From contig NZ_CP058531.1 of NCBI RefSeq assembly GCF_013401515.1, forward strand, positions 1 through 64,000: DNA of 64,000 bases. Direction: 5' to 3'. Positions 35,167 through 43,804 of this stretch are shown one piece after another. The translations under genes were made by a program, and so were the position numbers. This stretch comes from Halorarum halophilum (GTDB taxonomy: Archaea > Halobacteriota > Halobacteria > Halobacteriales > Haloferacaceae). Within the stretch, counting starts at the first letter, position 1. Each line of letters starts with the position of its first letter. Below the pieces are notes generated by a model. That model was not told the origin of the DNA and made no database searches. It worked only from the letters and a program-made list of their open reading frames with translations.

Positions 35167-35910
35167 TCAGAAAGTTATCTCGCTGGCGGTGGCCTTCATT
35201 CTTAGAGCCACGGGAGCGGCTGCGAGCACGAGCAACAGTAGCGTGAGGAGACCGTACAGGATTCCACTCACGCTCGTAAATAGTACGGTTGCGAGGCAGA
35301 ATCCGAACAAACTCGATCCAGCGAGCAGACTGTAGTACCACTGCCAGGCGTCCGTCGACGCGGAGTCCCGGTCGAGGTACTCGTGGAACTGTTCCGCCTT
35401 GGGGCCGCGTTCGATGGTTCCCCGATGTTGGTCGAACTGAATCGCGTCTGCGTCAGCCATTTTTGGGAGATGACATTGGTAGAGACCGATGTAGACGCGC
35501 TTCCGTTCCTGCGCGTTGAGGGCTGCCGATGGCTTGTCGTTCTCGATGCCTGCGATGTGTTCAGCGAGATCGCCCAGTGTCGTTGAGCCGTTTTGTTCTT
35601 CGACCGCAGCGAGAACCAGCCGACGACGCTGGTTCTGCAGTATGCCGAAGATGATATCGTGCGGGAGAGCCTCCGTTCGCCGCGTGTCAGTGGAGTCGCC
35701 TCCACCTGTTTCGGTTCTCTGTCCATCCGAGACGGTGGGTGTGGCGTGAGGTCCGGAGTCGGTCCGAATGTCGGTCGCAGGGTCGCTACCTGCTGCGGCT
35801 TCCGCAGACGAACCCCGGAGGGAGGGCAGGATCGGTCGGTAGTGGTGGTTGGCGAATAGGGTCCGTAGTTGGTCTCTCTTGTTCGTGAGTGTTGGTTGCT
35901 GTTTTGCCAT
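35167..35910 (-). CDS. DUF7344-type winged-helix protein with two membrane spans
   Basis: A 247-residue protein. A disordered acidic leader reaches about residue 80. Residues about 83-175 are the winged helix: DIIFGILQNQRRRLVLAAVE, TLGDLAEHIAGIENDK, KRVYIGLYQCHLPKMADADA. Two membrane spans near residues 192-212 and 216-236 end the chain. A membrane-tethered winged helix of this family suggests a sensor-regulator that stays at the membrane. Transcribed alone; a repeat copy lies past its 3' end. Confidence 0.75.
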   Translation of the reverse strand: MAKQQPTLTNKRDQLRTLFANHHYRPILPSLRGSSAEAAAGSDPATDIRTDSGPHATPTVSDGQRTETGGGDSTDTRRTEALPHDIIFGILQNQRRRLVLAAVEEQNGSTTLGDLAEHIAGIENDKPSAALNAQERKRVYIGLYQCHLPKMADADAIQFDQHRGTIERGPKAEQFHEYLDRDSASTDAWQWYYSLLAGSSLFGFCLATVLFTSVSGILYGLLTLLLLVLAAAPVALRMKATASEITF

Positions 35911-36213
35911 TGTCGTGGTTCGCTTGCTATAGGGTGTGAACGGTGTATGCGAACCACGTGGGAAACCACGGGAACAGACGGCAGTTGGCCGTCAGGAAGT
36001 CGTCCATTGCGTTAGATGCGGACGCACACTCGAGATTCGTTTACTACTGCTGGTAGATACACGTAGAATATTTAAGAGAAACGCTTCTGTCAACTCATGC
36101 GATCCGTATAGTTGAATCCATCTTCATGTTTCTACGATCAGCAGGGGTTTGACTGCAGTGACCACGCACCAATTATCGCTGAATTCAGTCTGAAGGTTGG
36201 GACGCCTAGATAA

Positions 36214-36250
36214 CCGATACGCGCCTTGTATTCAGCACGCCCGCCGAATC
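36214..36250 (+). repeat. Dispersed repeat, left end only
   Basis: CCGATACGCGCCTTGTATTC then AGCACGC is a near-consensus left end, followed by unrelated sequence. It lies about 70 bp before a small C2H2-type gene. Confidence 0.5.
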
Positions 36251-36321
36251 TTATCCTGCGCTGGAGATCTCAATTGAGCCGGTTAATCTTATATGATTAT
36301 TGAGATCAATACCGACTGCAC

Positions 36322-36498
36322 ATGAGCATCGACTGTAACCGCTGTGGCGCCTCGTTCGACTCAATGGACCATCTTTCTGACCACCTCATGGAGGTCCACG
36401 ATGCATTTACTGACGTAGTCCGGGGCGCAATAGAGCCGACAGTCTCTATCGAACTTCCGCTCCGTGACGTCGTTGATTTCGCGAACGCAGCTATATAA
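36322..36498 (+). CDS. Small C2H2-like zinc-finger protein
   Basis: A 58-residue protein starting MSIDCNRCGASFDSMDHLSD. The pattern C-x2-C-x4-F-x5-L-x2-H-x4-H near residues 5-24 is a single C2H2 finger. The rest is acidic and helical. A TATA-like TTATATGATTATT lies about 35 bp upstream. Lone C2H2 fingers are common small regulators in haloarchaea. Confidence 0.6.
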   Translation: MSIDCNRCGASFDSMDHLSDHLMEVHDAFTDVVRGAIEPTVSIELPLRDVVDFANAAI

Positions 36499-36779
36499 CG
36501 AGGAGATTCCCCCGATCCAGTCATTGCACTTCGCCAGTATTCGGACTCGGAGTAGGGCAAATCATACGATTAACCTTATTCTTAAGAAAACTGTGCCGCT
36601 TGGCCAACGCCCCTGTTCATTCTTCTACCACTTCCCTGTGCACGCTACGACGAGGAATCGGCGCTACCAGATCTCTCGGAGCACCTCTGCACCAATGGTT
36701 CCGGAGGAGACTACCTAGAACTATCGTCTAAATTCATCTCATAAAGGTTTATTATTTCGAGTTCTGAACCCGTAGCTGC

Positions 36780-36947
36780 ATGTCAGACCTTGTCGTTAAA
36801 TCGGCCGTAAAGGAGCATCTCGAAGGAAACAATGTCGCTGCAGACTTCTACGATGGACTCAATGAGGAGGTCGCTGAACTTCTCGAGGATGCTGCACGCC
36901 GGGCTGAGGCCAATGAGCGGAAGACAGTGCAGCCACGAGACCTCTAA
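36780..36947 (+). CDS. Histone-fold-like small protein (DUF1931-like)
   Basis: A 55-residue protein: MSDLVVKSAVKEHLEGNNVA, then a DFYDGLNEEVAELLEDAARR helix and AEANERKTVQPRDL. The long central helix and the final K-T-V-Q-P-R-D-L motif are those of the histone fold, where that strand-loop precedes the last helix. DUF1931-type proteins in haloarchaea have this form. An AT-rich upstream region (AAAGGTTTATTATTTCGAG) suits a promoter. It may bind DNA or pair with another histone-fold subunit; that is inference from fold. Confidence 0.7.
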   Translation: MSDLVVKSAVKEHLEGNNVAADFYDGLNEEVAELLEDAARRAEANERKTVQPRDL

Positions 36948-37474
36948 CGCTAGGCCTTGCTTGTTCAGCGGAAGATACGTTCTATAGCGACCCCTCCACG
37001 ATAATCCACGGTCATGAGCACGAACAAAATCGCGACTACAACGATCGAACTACCGTTATATCTTCACCGTCAGCGGATCTCTGGGCGACTCCCTCGCCGT
37101 TCGGCCATCTTGTATAACTAAATCCAGGGCTGGAGGCTTCCATAGAACATCGCGAAACACTGTTGATTCCTTCGTCGAGAACCCCTGTGGCCAGCCAAGG
37201 TAGACATTAGTTCGGATAACACTTCGCGTAAACTCCCGGTCAGTCGAGCAAGCGTATCGAGAGTATCCTTTCGAATGGATTTGCTACAGCAAAAACAACC
37301 ATTGCTCAGTAGATACCTCCTTTCGGAAACAAGAAATTAGGAAGTTCCATACTGTGTATCACTCTCGGGAACACAAGTACTACTTCAACTATTCAATGAC
37401 TCTACGGTCGTTTAGCAATCATAGCCGTGTACGGCGCACAGGACGGTTCAAGTTCACTCCGCCACCCATCTACG
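36948..37474. other. Intergenic region holding a repeat right end
   Basis: No gene is supported in 527 bp. Near 37,280-37,316 the sequence CAGCAAAAACAACCATTGCT then CAGTAGATACCTCC matches the conserved right end of the dispersed repeat (AAACAGTTGCTCAGTAGAACCTG). Its left part is not visible. A TTATATCTTC tract near 37,054 could be promoter-like. Confidence 0.4.
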
Positions 37475-37705
37475 ATGACTGACTCAGATCCTGACAAGCA
37501 ATCAGGACCACCAGCCGAAAACGAGACTAGGCCCAGGACGAGAGTGGAACTGGAAGAGTCACTGAACATGGTGCTGCAGAGGGCACACGAAAACGGTGTA
37601 GACTTCAATGATATTGGGATCGACCTCCGTCACGATGTTCCCGATATTCCTGACTGGGAAGTGCGAATCATACACCTACAGAAAACGCCGAATGACGGCA
37701 AGTAG
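37475..37705 (+). CDS. Small acidic hypothetical protein
   Basis: A 76-residue protein from ATG 37475 (MTDSDPDKQSGPPAENETRP). The N-terminal third is disordered; the rest (VELEESLNMVLQRAHENGVD) is a predicted helix followed by DVPDIPDWEVRIIHLQK. I know no family. Codon use is haloarchaeal and the upstream 16 codons are not, so the inner ATG is preferred. Confidence 0.5.
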   Translation: MTDSDPDKQSGPPAENETRPRTRVELEESLNMVLQRAHENGVDFNDIGIDLRHDVPDIPDWEVRIIHLQKTPNDGK

Positions 37706-37922
37706 ATTGGATGTGTATATCTGTAGAACTGGTGCACTCCTGTCTTTCAGGAAGGGGGTGCACGAAACTGCGGAGAAGTACACCTCCAATTCTTCGAAGA
37801 AATCGCCTCTCATAAAGTGTCCCTGCTCCGACGAACTATCGATGATTCCTCTATCTCAGGGGTATTGAACAACTGATAGGATTTCACAATACCCTCGCAT
37901 CGATGAGGACGGCGCTGCCAAA

Positions 37923-38090
37923 TTATTCTCTATATCCAAGTGCCCTGAGCCGCTGTTCGACCCCTTCGTCGTCCCGGGGCTGCCCGGTGTCGTATCGACG
38001 TAGCTGGACCAGTGCGTTGGCTACGGGGCATCCAACGCGATAAGCTTCGGGAGATGAGCGTCCGACACCGCTCTAAACGCTAGACTGATG
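37923..38090 (-). pseudogene. Mosaic of two gene ends: winged helix and sulfatase-like tail
   Basis: On the minus strand, one frame reads SDAHLPKLIALDAP and stops; HLPKL.ALD is the signature helix of DUF7344 proteins. In an adjoining frame comes VANALVQLRRYDTGQPRDDE, then GVEQRLRALGYRE and a stop, very like the C-terminal end of sulfatases (VE.RL..LGY). Neither has a start. Two unrelated gene ends lie within 170 bp. Confidence 0.35.
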
Positions 38091-38115
38091 TGACTTGCTA
38101 CCCCGATTCACAGTA

Positions 38116-39303
38116 ATGGATGGCTGGAAGAGCTTCGTGTCCGCAGTCGGCGAAGCGCGAATCATCGCAGGACTTGGTGCCCTCGAACTTGTGATGGCGG
38201 CCAGCCGGGTCATCCTGTGGAAGCAGGGGAGCCCACTGATACACGTTGTAGCGACCGATCTGCTGATCATTCTCCCCGGTATCGTTCTCTTGTACGGTGG
38301 ATATCGACTGCCTGACCTAGACCTCCATCCTAACGTGTATCCACAGATTGTGTCTCGGTGTTTTGCGGGAATCGGCATGATGCTCGGCGTTGTGGGGGTG
38401 TTGGCGATCAGTACTGGCCTCAATCGCCCGGTGTTTACTCCCATGGCCGGGACGGCGCTCGGTAGTGTCGCCGGGTTTGCGATTGGCCTCAACGAAGCTC
38501 GGGCACTCTCAAGAGCATACGAAGCCGAACAAGCACAAAAGGAACTGAAGAAAACTATCGAGCACCTCGAAGCATCGAACGATCGCCTCGAACAGTTCGC
38601 GTATGCGGCTTCCCATGATCTCCAAGAGCCCCTTCGGATGGTCTCAAGTTACCTTGAACTCCTAAAGTCTCGCTACCGGGATGAGCTTGATAGGGATGCT
38701 GAGGAGTTCATCGACTTCGCGACCGATGGAGCTGACCGGATGCGGGCGATGATCCAGAGCCTGTTGGAATACTCGCGTGTCACTACTGATGGAGAACCAC
38801 TGGAACCAACCGACGCAGAGGACGTTCTCGAAGATGTGCTCAACGACCTCGCCCTGCGAATTGAGGAGACTGAAGCAACTGTCACTACTGACGAACTGCC
38901 GACGGTAACCGCTGACCCAGCTCAACTTGCGCAGGTATTTCGGAATCTCCTTTTGAATGCCCTCAAATACAGTGGAGATGAGCCTCCGCAGGTGCACGTG
39001 ACTGTTGACCGTCTCGCGGACACCTGGAGATTCTCGGTCGCCGACGAAGGCATCGGCATTGATCCGAAATACCATGACCGAACCTTCACCGTGTTCAAGC
39101 AGCTCCATGCTGCCGAGAATCCCTCAGAGACGGAAGCCGCGGGAATTGGTCTAGCCCTGTGTGAGCGAATCGTTGAGCGCCACGGTGGGGAGATCTGGGT
39201 CGAGTCCGATCCAGGTGAGGGAGCTACATTCTACTTCACGCTCCCTCGCTCCGAAACCCAACAATCAGAACCCCCTGCTCACGTCCTCTCCGCTGAACAG
39301 TAA
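38116..39303 (+). CDS. Membrane-bound sensor histidine kinase
   Basis: A 395-residue protein from ATG 38116. Four membrane spans at about residues 15-35, 42-60, 80-100 and 108-125 form a sensor without a large outside domain. Next comes a coiled coil (EQAQKELKKTIEHLEASNDR), then the HisKA box AYAASHDLQEPLRMVSSYLE with phospho-acceptor His167. The ATPase domain has N box NLLLNALKY, G1 VADEGIGIDP, F box FTVFKQLH and G2 AAGIGLALCERIVERHGG. No cognate regulator is adjacent; the nearest lone receiver lies at 42,683 on the other strand. Confidence 0.9.
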   Translation: MDGWKSFVSAVGEARIIAGLGALELVMAASRVILWKQGSPLIHVVATDLLIILPGIVLLYGGYRLPDLDLHPNVYPQIVSRCFAGIGMMLGVVGVLAISTGLNRPVFTPMAGTALGSVAGFAIGLNEARALSRAYEAEQAQKELKKTIEHLEASNDRLEQFAYAASHDLQEPLRMVSSYLELLKSRYRDELDRDAEEFIDFATDGADRMRAMIQSLLEYSRVTTDGEPLEPTDAEDVLEDVLNDLALRIEETEATVTTDELPTVTADPAQLAQVFRNLLLNALKYSGDEPPQVHVTVDRLADTWRFSVADEGIGIDPKYHDRTFTVFKQLHAAENPSETEAAGIGLALCERIVERHGGEIWVESDPGEGATFYFTLPRSETQQSEPPAHVLSAEQ

Positions 39304-39517
39304 CGGTCAGGATCATCATGAACGGAACCTCACCTAGGATTCCGGCGGCGATTGAACTAGCGATGACGAAATAGAGTGAGAAAACAACGGAGAGGTGCTT
39401 GGTTATCTCGTGGTCCGATCAAGATCAGGAGCACTGTCCTCGACCGGCCCATTCATCCTGAGCTCCAAGAAGTCGTCACCACTCTCTTGAACGAAAGTGG
39501 GCGTTTCCGTTACATCC

Positions 39518-39580
39518 CTACTCGTGAATCCGGCGTGTACACTCGCTGATGAGTGTATTGAGGTTGCGGGTACGTGTCAT
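39518..39580 (-). pseudogene. 3' remnant of a DUF7522-like gene
   Basis: The minus strand reads MTRTRNLNTLISECTRRIHE and stops. This matches the last residues of the intact gene at 40,725 (QNLNTFIGECTRRIQG). Only about 20 codons remain, so this is a fourth trace of the family in the window. Confidence 0.5.
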
Positions 39581-39747
39581 TCAATCTGACGTAGCCGTAT
39601 TGGTTGCCAAGGGGACGTGAAACTCGTGAATATTATTGAACCGCGGTGTTCCAGAACCAGAAAAATGACAATTGAAATGCAAAATGTCGAATAATGTCCT
39701 TTCTTCCGGCACAATCGTTTTCATTGCCCACGGATATATAGTAGAAA

Positions 39748-40086
39748 GTGACATCGTTGGACAGGCTATTCGACCTTCTAAGCGAAGAACGGCGACGGTA
39801 CGCGCTGTATTACCTCGACCAACACGATGGGCCCGTCTCCGTAGATGAACTGGCAGCACAGGTTGCCGAGTGGCAGGCCGACCCTGGAACAGTATCTATC
39901 CCAGAGGACACGTTCAACCGAATCGAACTTGAGCTTCTTCACGTGGATTTGCCGAAAGCGTCCACCGCAACATTCGTCCAGTACAACCCTGAAGAGCGAA
40001 CGGTCGAACTCACTGGACCTGCTCCCAAGTTCAACGCCGTCATCTCAGTGGCGAAGATTATCGAACGCCCAGACCGAGGCCCGTAA
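39748..40086 (+). CDS. DUF7344-type winged-helix protein
   Basis: A 112-residue protein starting with GTG. The winged helix is complete: LDRLFDLLSEERRRYALYYL, VSVDELAAQVAEWQAD, NRIELELLHVDLPKASTATF and a wing VQYNPEERTVELTG. A TATATA sequence (GGATATATAGTAG) lies only about 20 bp before the start, implying a leaderless transcript. A HalOD1 gene converges on it about 90 bp downstream. Confidence 0.8.
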   Translation: MTSLDRLFDLLSEERRRYALYYLDQHDGPVSVDELAAQVAEWQADPGTVSIPEDTFNRIELELLHVDLPKASTATFVQYNPEERTVELTGPAPKFNAVISVAKIIERPDRGP

Positions 40087-40177
40087 CGTCCGAAGTAAAC
40101 GCAGGGATTATGACCGGCGTAAAACCTGATGAAACTGAAGTGAACACAACTCATTCCGACGATGCAGCCTTGTTCAA

Positions 40178-40477
40178 TCACTCCAGAAAGGAGTACGGTT
40201 CGTCGGGGATACTATTGACGCGGATCTCGACTTGGTCATCACCATAAAGTGTTATCTGAGTATCGTCAGCGGTGAACTGGATGAGGGCATTCTGACTGGT
40301 GTCGTGCTGGAGGAGCCTCGTGAGTGCGTCGGGTTCAATATACTCGTACAATGCAAAGTCGACAGTGTGGGGGTCCATACCCCTGTACTGTGCAATAGCT
40401 TCGATGATAGCTCCACAGAGCGTCCGAGTTTGTTCGGAGGTGTACGTGTCCTCGACCACATCGTCATCTCTGGGCAT
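40178..40477 (-). CDS. HalOD1 output-domain protein
   Basis: A 99-residue protein from MPRDDDVVED (40477). The HalOD1 fold is recognisable: LCGAIIEAIAQYRGMDPHTV, then ALYEYIEPDALTRLLQ, then a hairpin IQFTADDTQITLYGDDQVEI. A start four codons upstream is possible. It is a single-domain protein convergent with the DUF7344-type gene at 39,748. Confidence 0.75.
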   Translation of the reverse strand: MPRDDDVVEDTYTSEQTRTLCGAIIEAIAQYRGMDPHTVDFALYEYIEPDALTRLLQHDTSQNALIQFTADDTQITLYGDDQVEIRVNSIPDEPYSFLE

Positions 40478-40724
40478 AGTAGAACCCACGAGTAACTCAG
40501 CGTTACCCAGTGATAGAAACTCGCATGGATTTCAGAGTATGTTTCGTGAGAGGAACGGTGACAGAGCTCTGTCTAACGCTCGTGGGCCATCCAGAGGAAG
40601 GTCACCGATGCACTTCGTACACGCAATCCTTGGTCATCTATCTGTATATCCGCATCCCAAACTATTTGACTAGAATAGGTGCGACAAGGCCACCTCCAGA
40701 GACCAAACGATTGTAGCCTCGCGC

Positions 40725-41084
40725 TTACCCTTGGATTCGCCGCGTACACTCGCCGATGAATGTGTTGAGGTTTTGGGCGGTCTCAGACGCTAACGAGACA
40801 ACGACACCACGGTCGTGACCTATTGGGAAATGAAGAATGATTGCCTCGTCAAACGCACGAACCGTTGTATGGAGATCCCCAAAGGGAAATGATCGTTCTT
40901 CCTTGGAGGAGGCCTCAGGACGAAGCCGAGTCAGCATCTGGTCAATCTGGCTCAGCATGAGCTCCTCACGGAGATCGTCCCGCAGATAGAGCACGTCCGT
41001 GTTCGCGCCGTCGTATCGGACGGTTCCGCGATGGTACTTCCCAGCTGTTTCTTCCAGAAACTCTAGAAGCTCGGACGAAGACAT
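40725..41084 (-). CDS. DUF7522-like protein
   Basis: A 119-residue protein: SSSELLEFLEETAGKYHRGT, then VRYDGANTDVLYLRDDLREE, LSQIDQMLTRLRPEASSKEE, then a beta-rich half GDLHTTVRAFDEAIILHFPI and ETAQNLNTFIGECTRRIQG. It is about 70 percent identical by eye to the gene at 48,083 and the broken one at 31,319. The V-R-Y-D-G...Y-L-R-D-D pattern is that of a haloarchaeal family I recall as DUF7522, of unknown function. No zinc-ribbon partner is adjacent here. Confidence 0.75.
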   Translation of the reverse strand: MSSSELLEFLEETAGKYHRGTVRYDGANTDVLYLRDDLREELMLSQIDQMLTRLRPEASSKEERSFPFGDLHTTVRAFDEAIILHFPIGHDRGVVVSLASETAQNLNTFIGECTRRIQG

Positions 41085-41166
41085 ACGGTCAATCGCTCCT
41101 TCTAAGCATATAATCTCTTAGGCTGGCTATGATATCGAAGTAAAATCCTTTCTGTCCGAGGCAGCG

Positions 41167-41595
41167 ATGACTGATATGAACGGAACGACGGACACGCCAT
41201 TAATCCTCACACCTATCCGCTATCCGCTGACGGCAGAGAGCACCCGTACCTTAGAACACGCAAGTCATGTTTCCGAGGAACACGACGACGGACAGCTACT
41301 TGTTCTACACGTCGATCTCGTTCAGTACGACAAGCATTCCACAGCCCAGGACATCCAGCGAGCAATCGCGCCCATCGTCGGTGACCAACCTGTGAACGTA
41401 ATCATCCGACGTGGCTTCCTCGTCGAGGAAGTGATTCGAGAAGAAGCCGAACAGCGGGGTGCCGAGATCATCGTCATTGGGAAGAATCGAATGGCAAAAT
41501 GGCGACGGTACATCAACCGATTGCTCGGCAACCATCCCGATATCGCGTCGTACCTTCGTGAGCACACTGACGCTACCATCGAAACTACTGGGTGA
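41167..41595 (+). CDS. Universal stress protein (UspA family)
   Basis: A 142-residue protein with the Rossmann-like Usp fold: an ILTPIRYPLTAESTRTLEHA opening strand and helix, LLVLHVDLVQYD in the middle, GFLVEEVIREEAEQRGAEII and a final VIGKNRMAKWRRYINRLLGN. The ATP-binding signature G-x2-G-x9-G-(S/T) is replaced here (GKNRMAKWRRY...LLGNHP), so it may not bind ATP. A start three codons on (MNGTTD) is also possible. The soluble transducer gene follows 85 bp later. Confidence 0.85.
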   Translation: MTDMNGTTDTPLILTPIRYPLTAESTRTLEHASHVSEEHDDGQLLVLHVDLVQYDKHSTAQDIQRAIAPIVGDQPVNVIIRRGFLVEEVIREEAEQRGAEIIVIGKNRMAKWRRYINRLLGNHPDIASYLREHTDATIETTG

Positions 41596-41680
41596 CTGCC
41601 CACAGAGTGGCCGAGCCCAGTTATCAGAAATCGAACCTTGGGACGAATCTCTATGGGTCGTAACGCTGTCGTGCTGCGTA

Positions 41681-42604
41681 ATGACTTCGCAGCCAACAGC
41701 AAACGGCCATCGTGTGACGGATTCGATTCATCGAGAAGGTCTAGATGATGCCGGACGCGACGTGACGGACGCCCTCGCGGAACTCCAGGGATCGTCCGAG
41801 GAAATCGCGAGCCGGACGGACACGATCGTCGATTTAAGTCAGGATCAAAACGAAGGAATGGGTGAGGTTCGTCGAGAAATCACAAACATGAGTGCCGCTG
41901 TCGAAGAGGTCGCCTCCTCAGCCGAAGAAGTCGCCGCTGAGAGTCGGCAGGTAAGCGACCTCGCGGGCGAGGGGCATGAGTCAGCGCGCAGCGTTATTAG
42001 CACAATGGAAGCGGTCAGCGAGGCGTCTGGCACTGTGTCGGAGCGTGTGCGGAAGATCGACGATGGTGTCGACGAGATCGACGTGATCCTTGACGTAATG
42101 AATGAAATCGCGGATAAGACCAATCTCCTCGCACTCAATGCCTCTATCGAGGCAGCCCGCGCAGGGCAGGCTGGCGCCGGGTTCTCTGTAGTCGCACAGG
42201 AGGTCAAGAAACTCGCCGAGGAATCCAGAACGCGGGCTAGTGAGGTCGAATCGACCCTGGACACGATCAAAACGAACACTGCTCATGCCGTCGATGCCCT
42301 CGACGAGAGCGATTCGAAGCTGCAGGAGGGACTCAGCGAGGTGGATACTGCAATGGGCCACCTCGAGGAGATTTCCGACTCGGTCGAAGAGCTCGACGTC
42401 GGCGTGACGCAGGTTGCCACCGCAACCGACCAGCAGGCGGCTAGCGCCGAGGAGATCTCCATGATGGTCGACCAAACCGCCGAGAACGCGGATAGCGTTC
42501 ACAACGAAGCCAAAGCAATTGATGCTGCAGTCCGGGACCAATCCTCCACTATCCTCGATGCCAGCGGCCATGTCGACACCATCACCGACGTTTCTGAAGA
42601 CTGA
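41681..42604 (+). CDS. Soluble methyl-accepting transducer signalling domain
   Basis: A 307-residue protein from ATG 41681. It is almost entirely the cytoplasmic four-helix bundle of chemotaxis transducers. The hairpin tip motif (MNEIADKTNLLALNASIEAA, then RAGQAGAGFSVVAQEVKKLA) contacts CheW and CheA. Heptad Glu/Gln pairs along the bundle are possible methylation sites. There is no membrane span, HAMP or ligand domain. The frame is open for 74 more codons upstream, overlapping the stress protein gene, but those are not haloarchaeal. Soluble transducers relay internal signals; alternatively it titrates CheW/CheA. Confidence 0.85.
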   Translation: MTSQPTANGHRVTDSIHREGLDDAGRDVTDALAELQGSSEEIASRTDTIVDLSQDQNEGMGEVRREITNMSAAVEEVASSAEEVAAESRQVSDLAGEGHESARSVISTMEAVSEASGTVSERVRKIDDGVDEIDVILDVMNEIADKTNLLALNASIEAARAGQAGAGFSVVAQEVKKLAEESRTRASEVESTLDTIKTNTAHAVDALDESDSKLQEGLSEVDTAMGHLEEISDSVEELDVGVTQVATATDQQAASAEEISMMVDQTAENADSVHNEAKAIDAAVRDQSSTILDASGHVDTITDVSED

Positions 42605-42682
42605 TTTCTCAGCGACGGTCGGTAGAAGTTGGGCCGGATAACTACGTACAGACGAGGATTCACTACGGGTTTGGTTTGGGAG

Positions 42683-43102
42683 CTACTCAGGGGGAGTGTG
42701 GTTATGATTCACCCAGAATTTGACGATCTGCTCCGCTAATGCTTCGTATTCGCTCGGGTCGCTGGGTTTTCGAAGAAAGGCATTCGCGTGTAGTTCGTAG
42801 CTCCTGAGAATATCTTCTTCGTCATCGGAGTTCGTGAGAATAATCACTGGAAGGCCAGTGTGTTCTGGTTTCTCTCTCACTGATTCCAGTACAGTGAACC
42901 CATTGTCCTCTGGCAGGGTGAGGTCCAGGAGGAGCAAATCAGGTGAGGTAATGGATATACCGTCGTCCTCTCCAGAGAGTAGCTCAAGTGCTTCCCGTCG
43001 GGTTGCGACGGAGTGAATCAATGTCGTAGCTTCCACGTTGTTGAACGCTTCTTTGATATACTCGACATCTGTGAGATTATCTTCGATGAATAAAATATTC
43101 AT
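42683..43102 (-). CDS. Single-domain response regulator receiver
   Basis: A 139-residue protein from ATG 43102 (MNILFIEDNL). Acidic pocket Glu7/Asp8, phospho-acceptor Asp60 in LLLLDLTLP, Thr90 in VIILTNSDD, and Lys112 in FLRKPSDP are all present. There is no output domain, as in CheY or phosphorelay carriers. It is unlinked to a kinase in the same direction, though a membrane kinase lies at 38,116 and a soluble transducer next door, so it could serve either. Confidence 0.9.
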   Translation of the reverse strand: MNILFIEDNLTDVEYIKEAFNNVEATTLIHSVATRREALELLSGEDDGISITSPDLLLLDLTLPEDNGFTVLESVREKPEHTGLPVIILTNSDDEEDILRSYELHANAFLRKPSDPSEYEALAEQIVKFWVNHNHTPPE

Positions 43103-43329
43103 GCCCATTTAGTTCAACTGACTAATTGTCATTGGCATTGATTTTGTTCACGGGGGCAAAAGGTGACTGTCTAAGTGATTAGGGAGATCGTGCTGCCTGC
43201 GCCGTCTCTCCAAGCTGTTCAGCCCGTTCCAAATTCGGAGCAGGTATCGCTGTTATTCTATCGGAAAATAGCATTCTTCTGAGAATAGACTCAAATATGG
43301 GCTGAGGATTTATTACGATAGGTCTGGGG

Positions 43330-43536
43330 CGAACAATTGGGCACACTTGGTGTCCCGTGTGCTCACTGCGGACCAGATCAGCGACACTCCCACGTATTGC
43401 CATAGTGGGCCCGCCAGCGGCCGCGTGGGACACTGAAGGGAAAGCTGGGGAACGTGAGTGACGTCGGGCACTCAGCATCTCGGGCTCAGCAATCGAGATG
43501 GTCATCACTCCAGACCATCCCCGACGTCCTCATCGT
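43330..43536. repeat. Repeat pair, copy 1 (mate at 47,395)
   Basis: GGGCACACTTGGTGTCCCGTGTGCTC near the left and CCCCGACGTCCTCAT at the right are shared with 47,395-47,594 in the same order and orientation. Short matches lie between (GCGTGGGACAC versus GCGTGGGGCAC, GGGAAA). No convincing protein runs through either copy. It ends just past the stop side of the HalOD1 gene at 43,556. Confidence 0.5.
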
Positions 43537-43555
43537 ATCTACCAAAAACTCCCAA

Positions 43556-43804
43556 TTACGCCGATACGATGACGTCTCCATCACCGCGAGCGAGTATCTG
43601 ATAGTCGAGAAATGAGAACTCAACCGTGAGGTCCGCTCGCGCATCAGTGAGAAGTTTGTTGAGCGCGTCGGGATCCACGACATCGTTTAACCGCTCATCA
43701 CTCTCGACTAACTGCTCCCCTTCTTCTTCCGCGACAGCCTCAAGAACACGTTCACTCACTGGTGGAACTGCAACTTTGGCACTGCTGGCATCCTCTTCTC
43801 TCAT
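43556..43804 (-). CDS. HalOD1 output-domain protein
   Basis: An 82-residue protein: VPPVSERVLEAVAEEEGEQL, then SDERLNDVVDPDALNKLLTD, then a hairpin VEFSFLDYQILARGDGDVIV. The core D-V-V-D-P-D-A-L motif is clear; the last strand is shorter than usual, ending SA. Upstream (plus coordinates 43,831-43,840) is an A-run that would be a T-run before the gene. Function unknown, as for the family. Confidence 0.75.
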   Translation of the reverse strand: MREEDASSAKVAVPPVSERVLEAVAEEEGEQLVESDERLNDVVDPDALNKLLTDARADLTVEFSFLDYQILARGDGDVIVSA

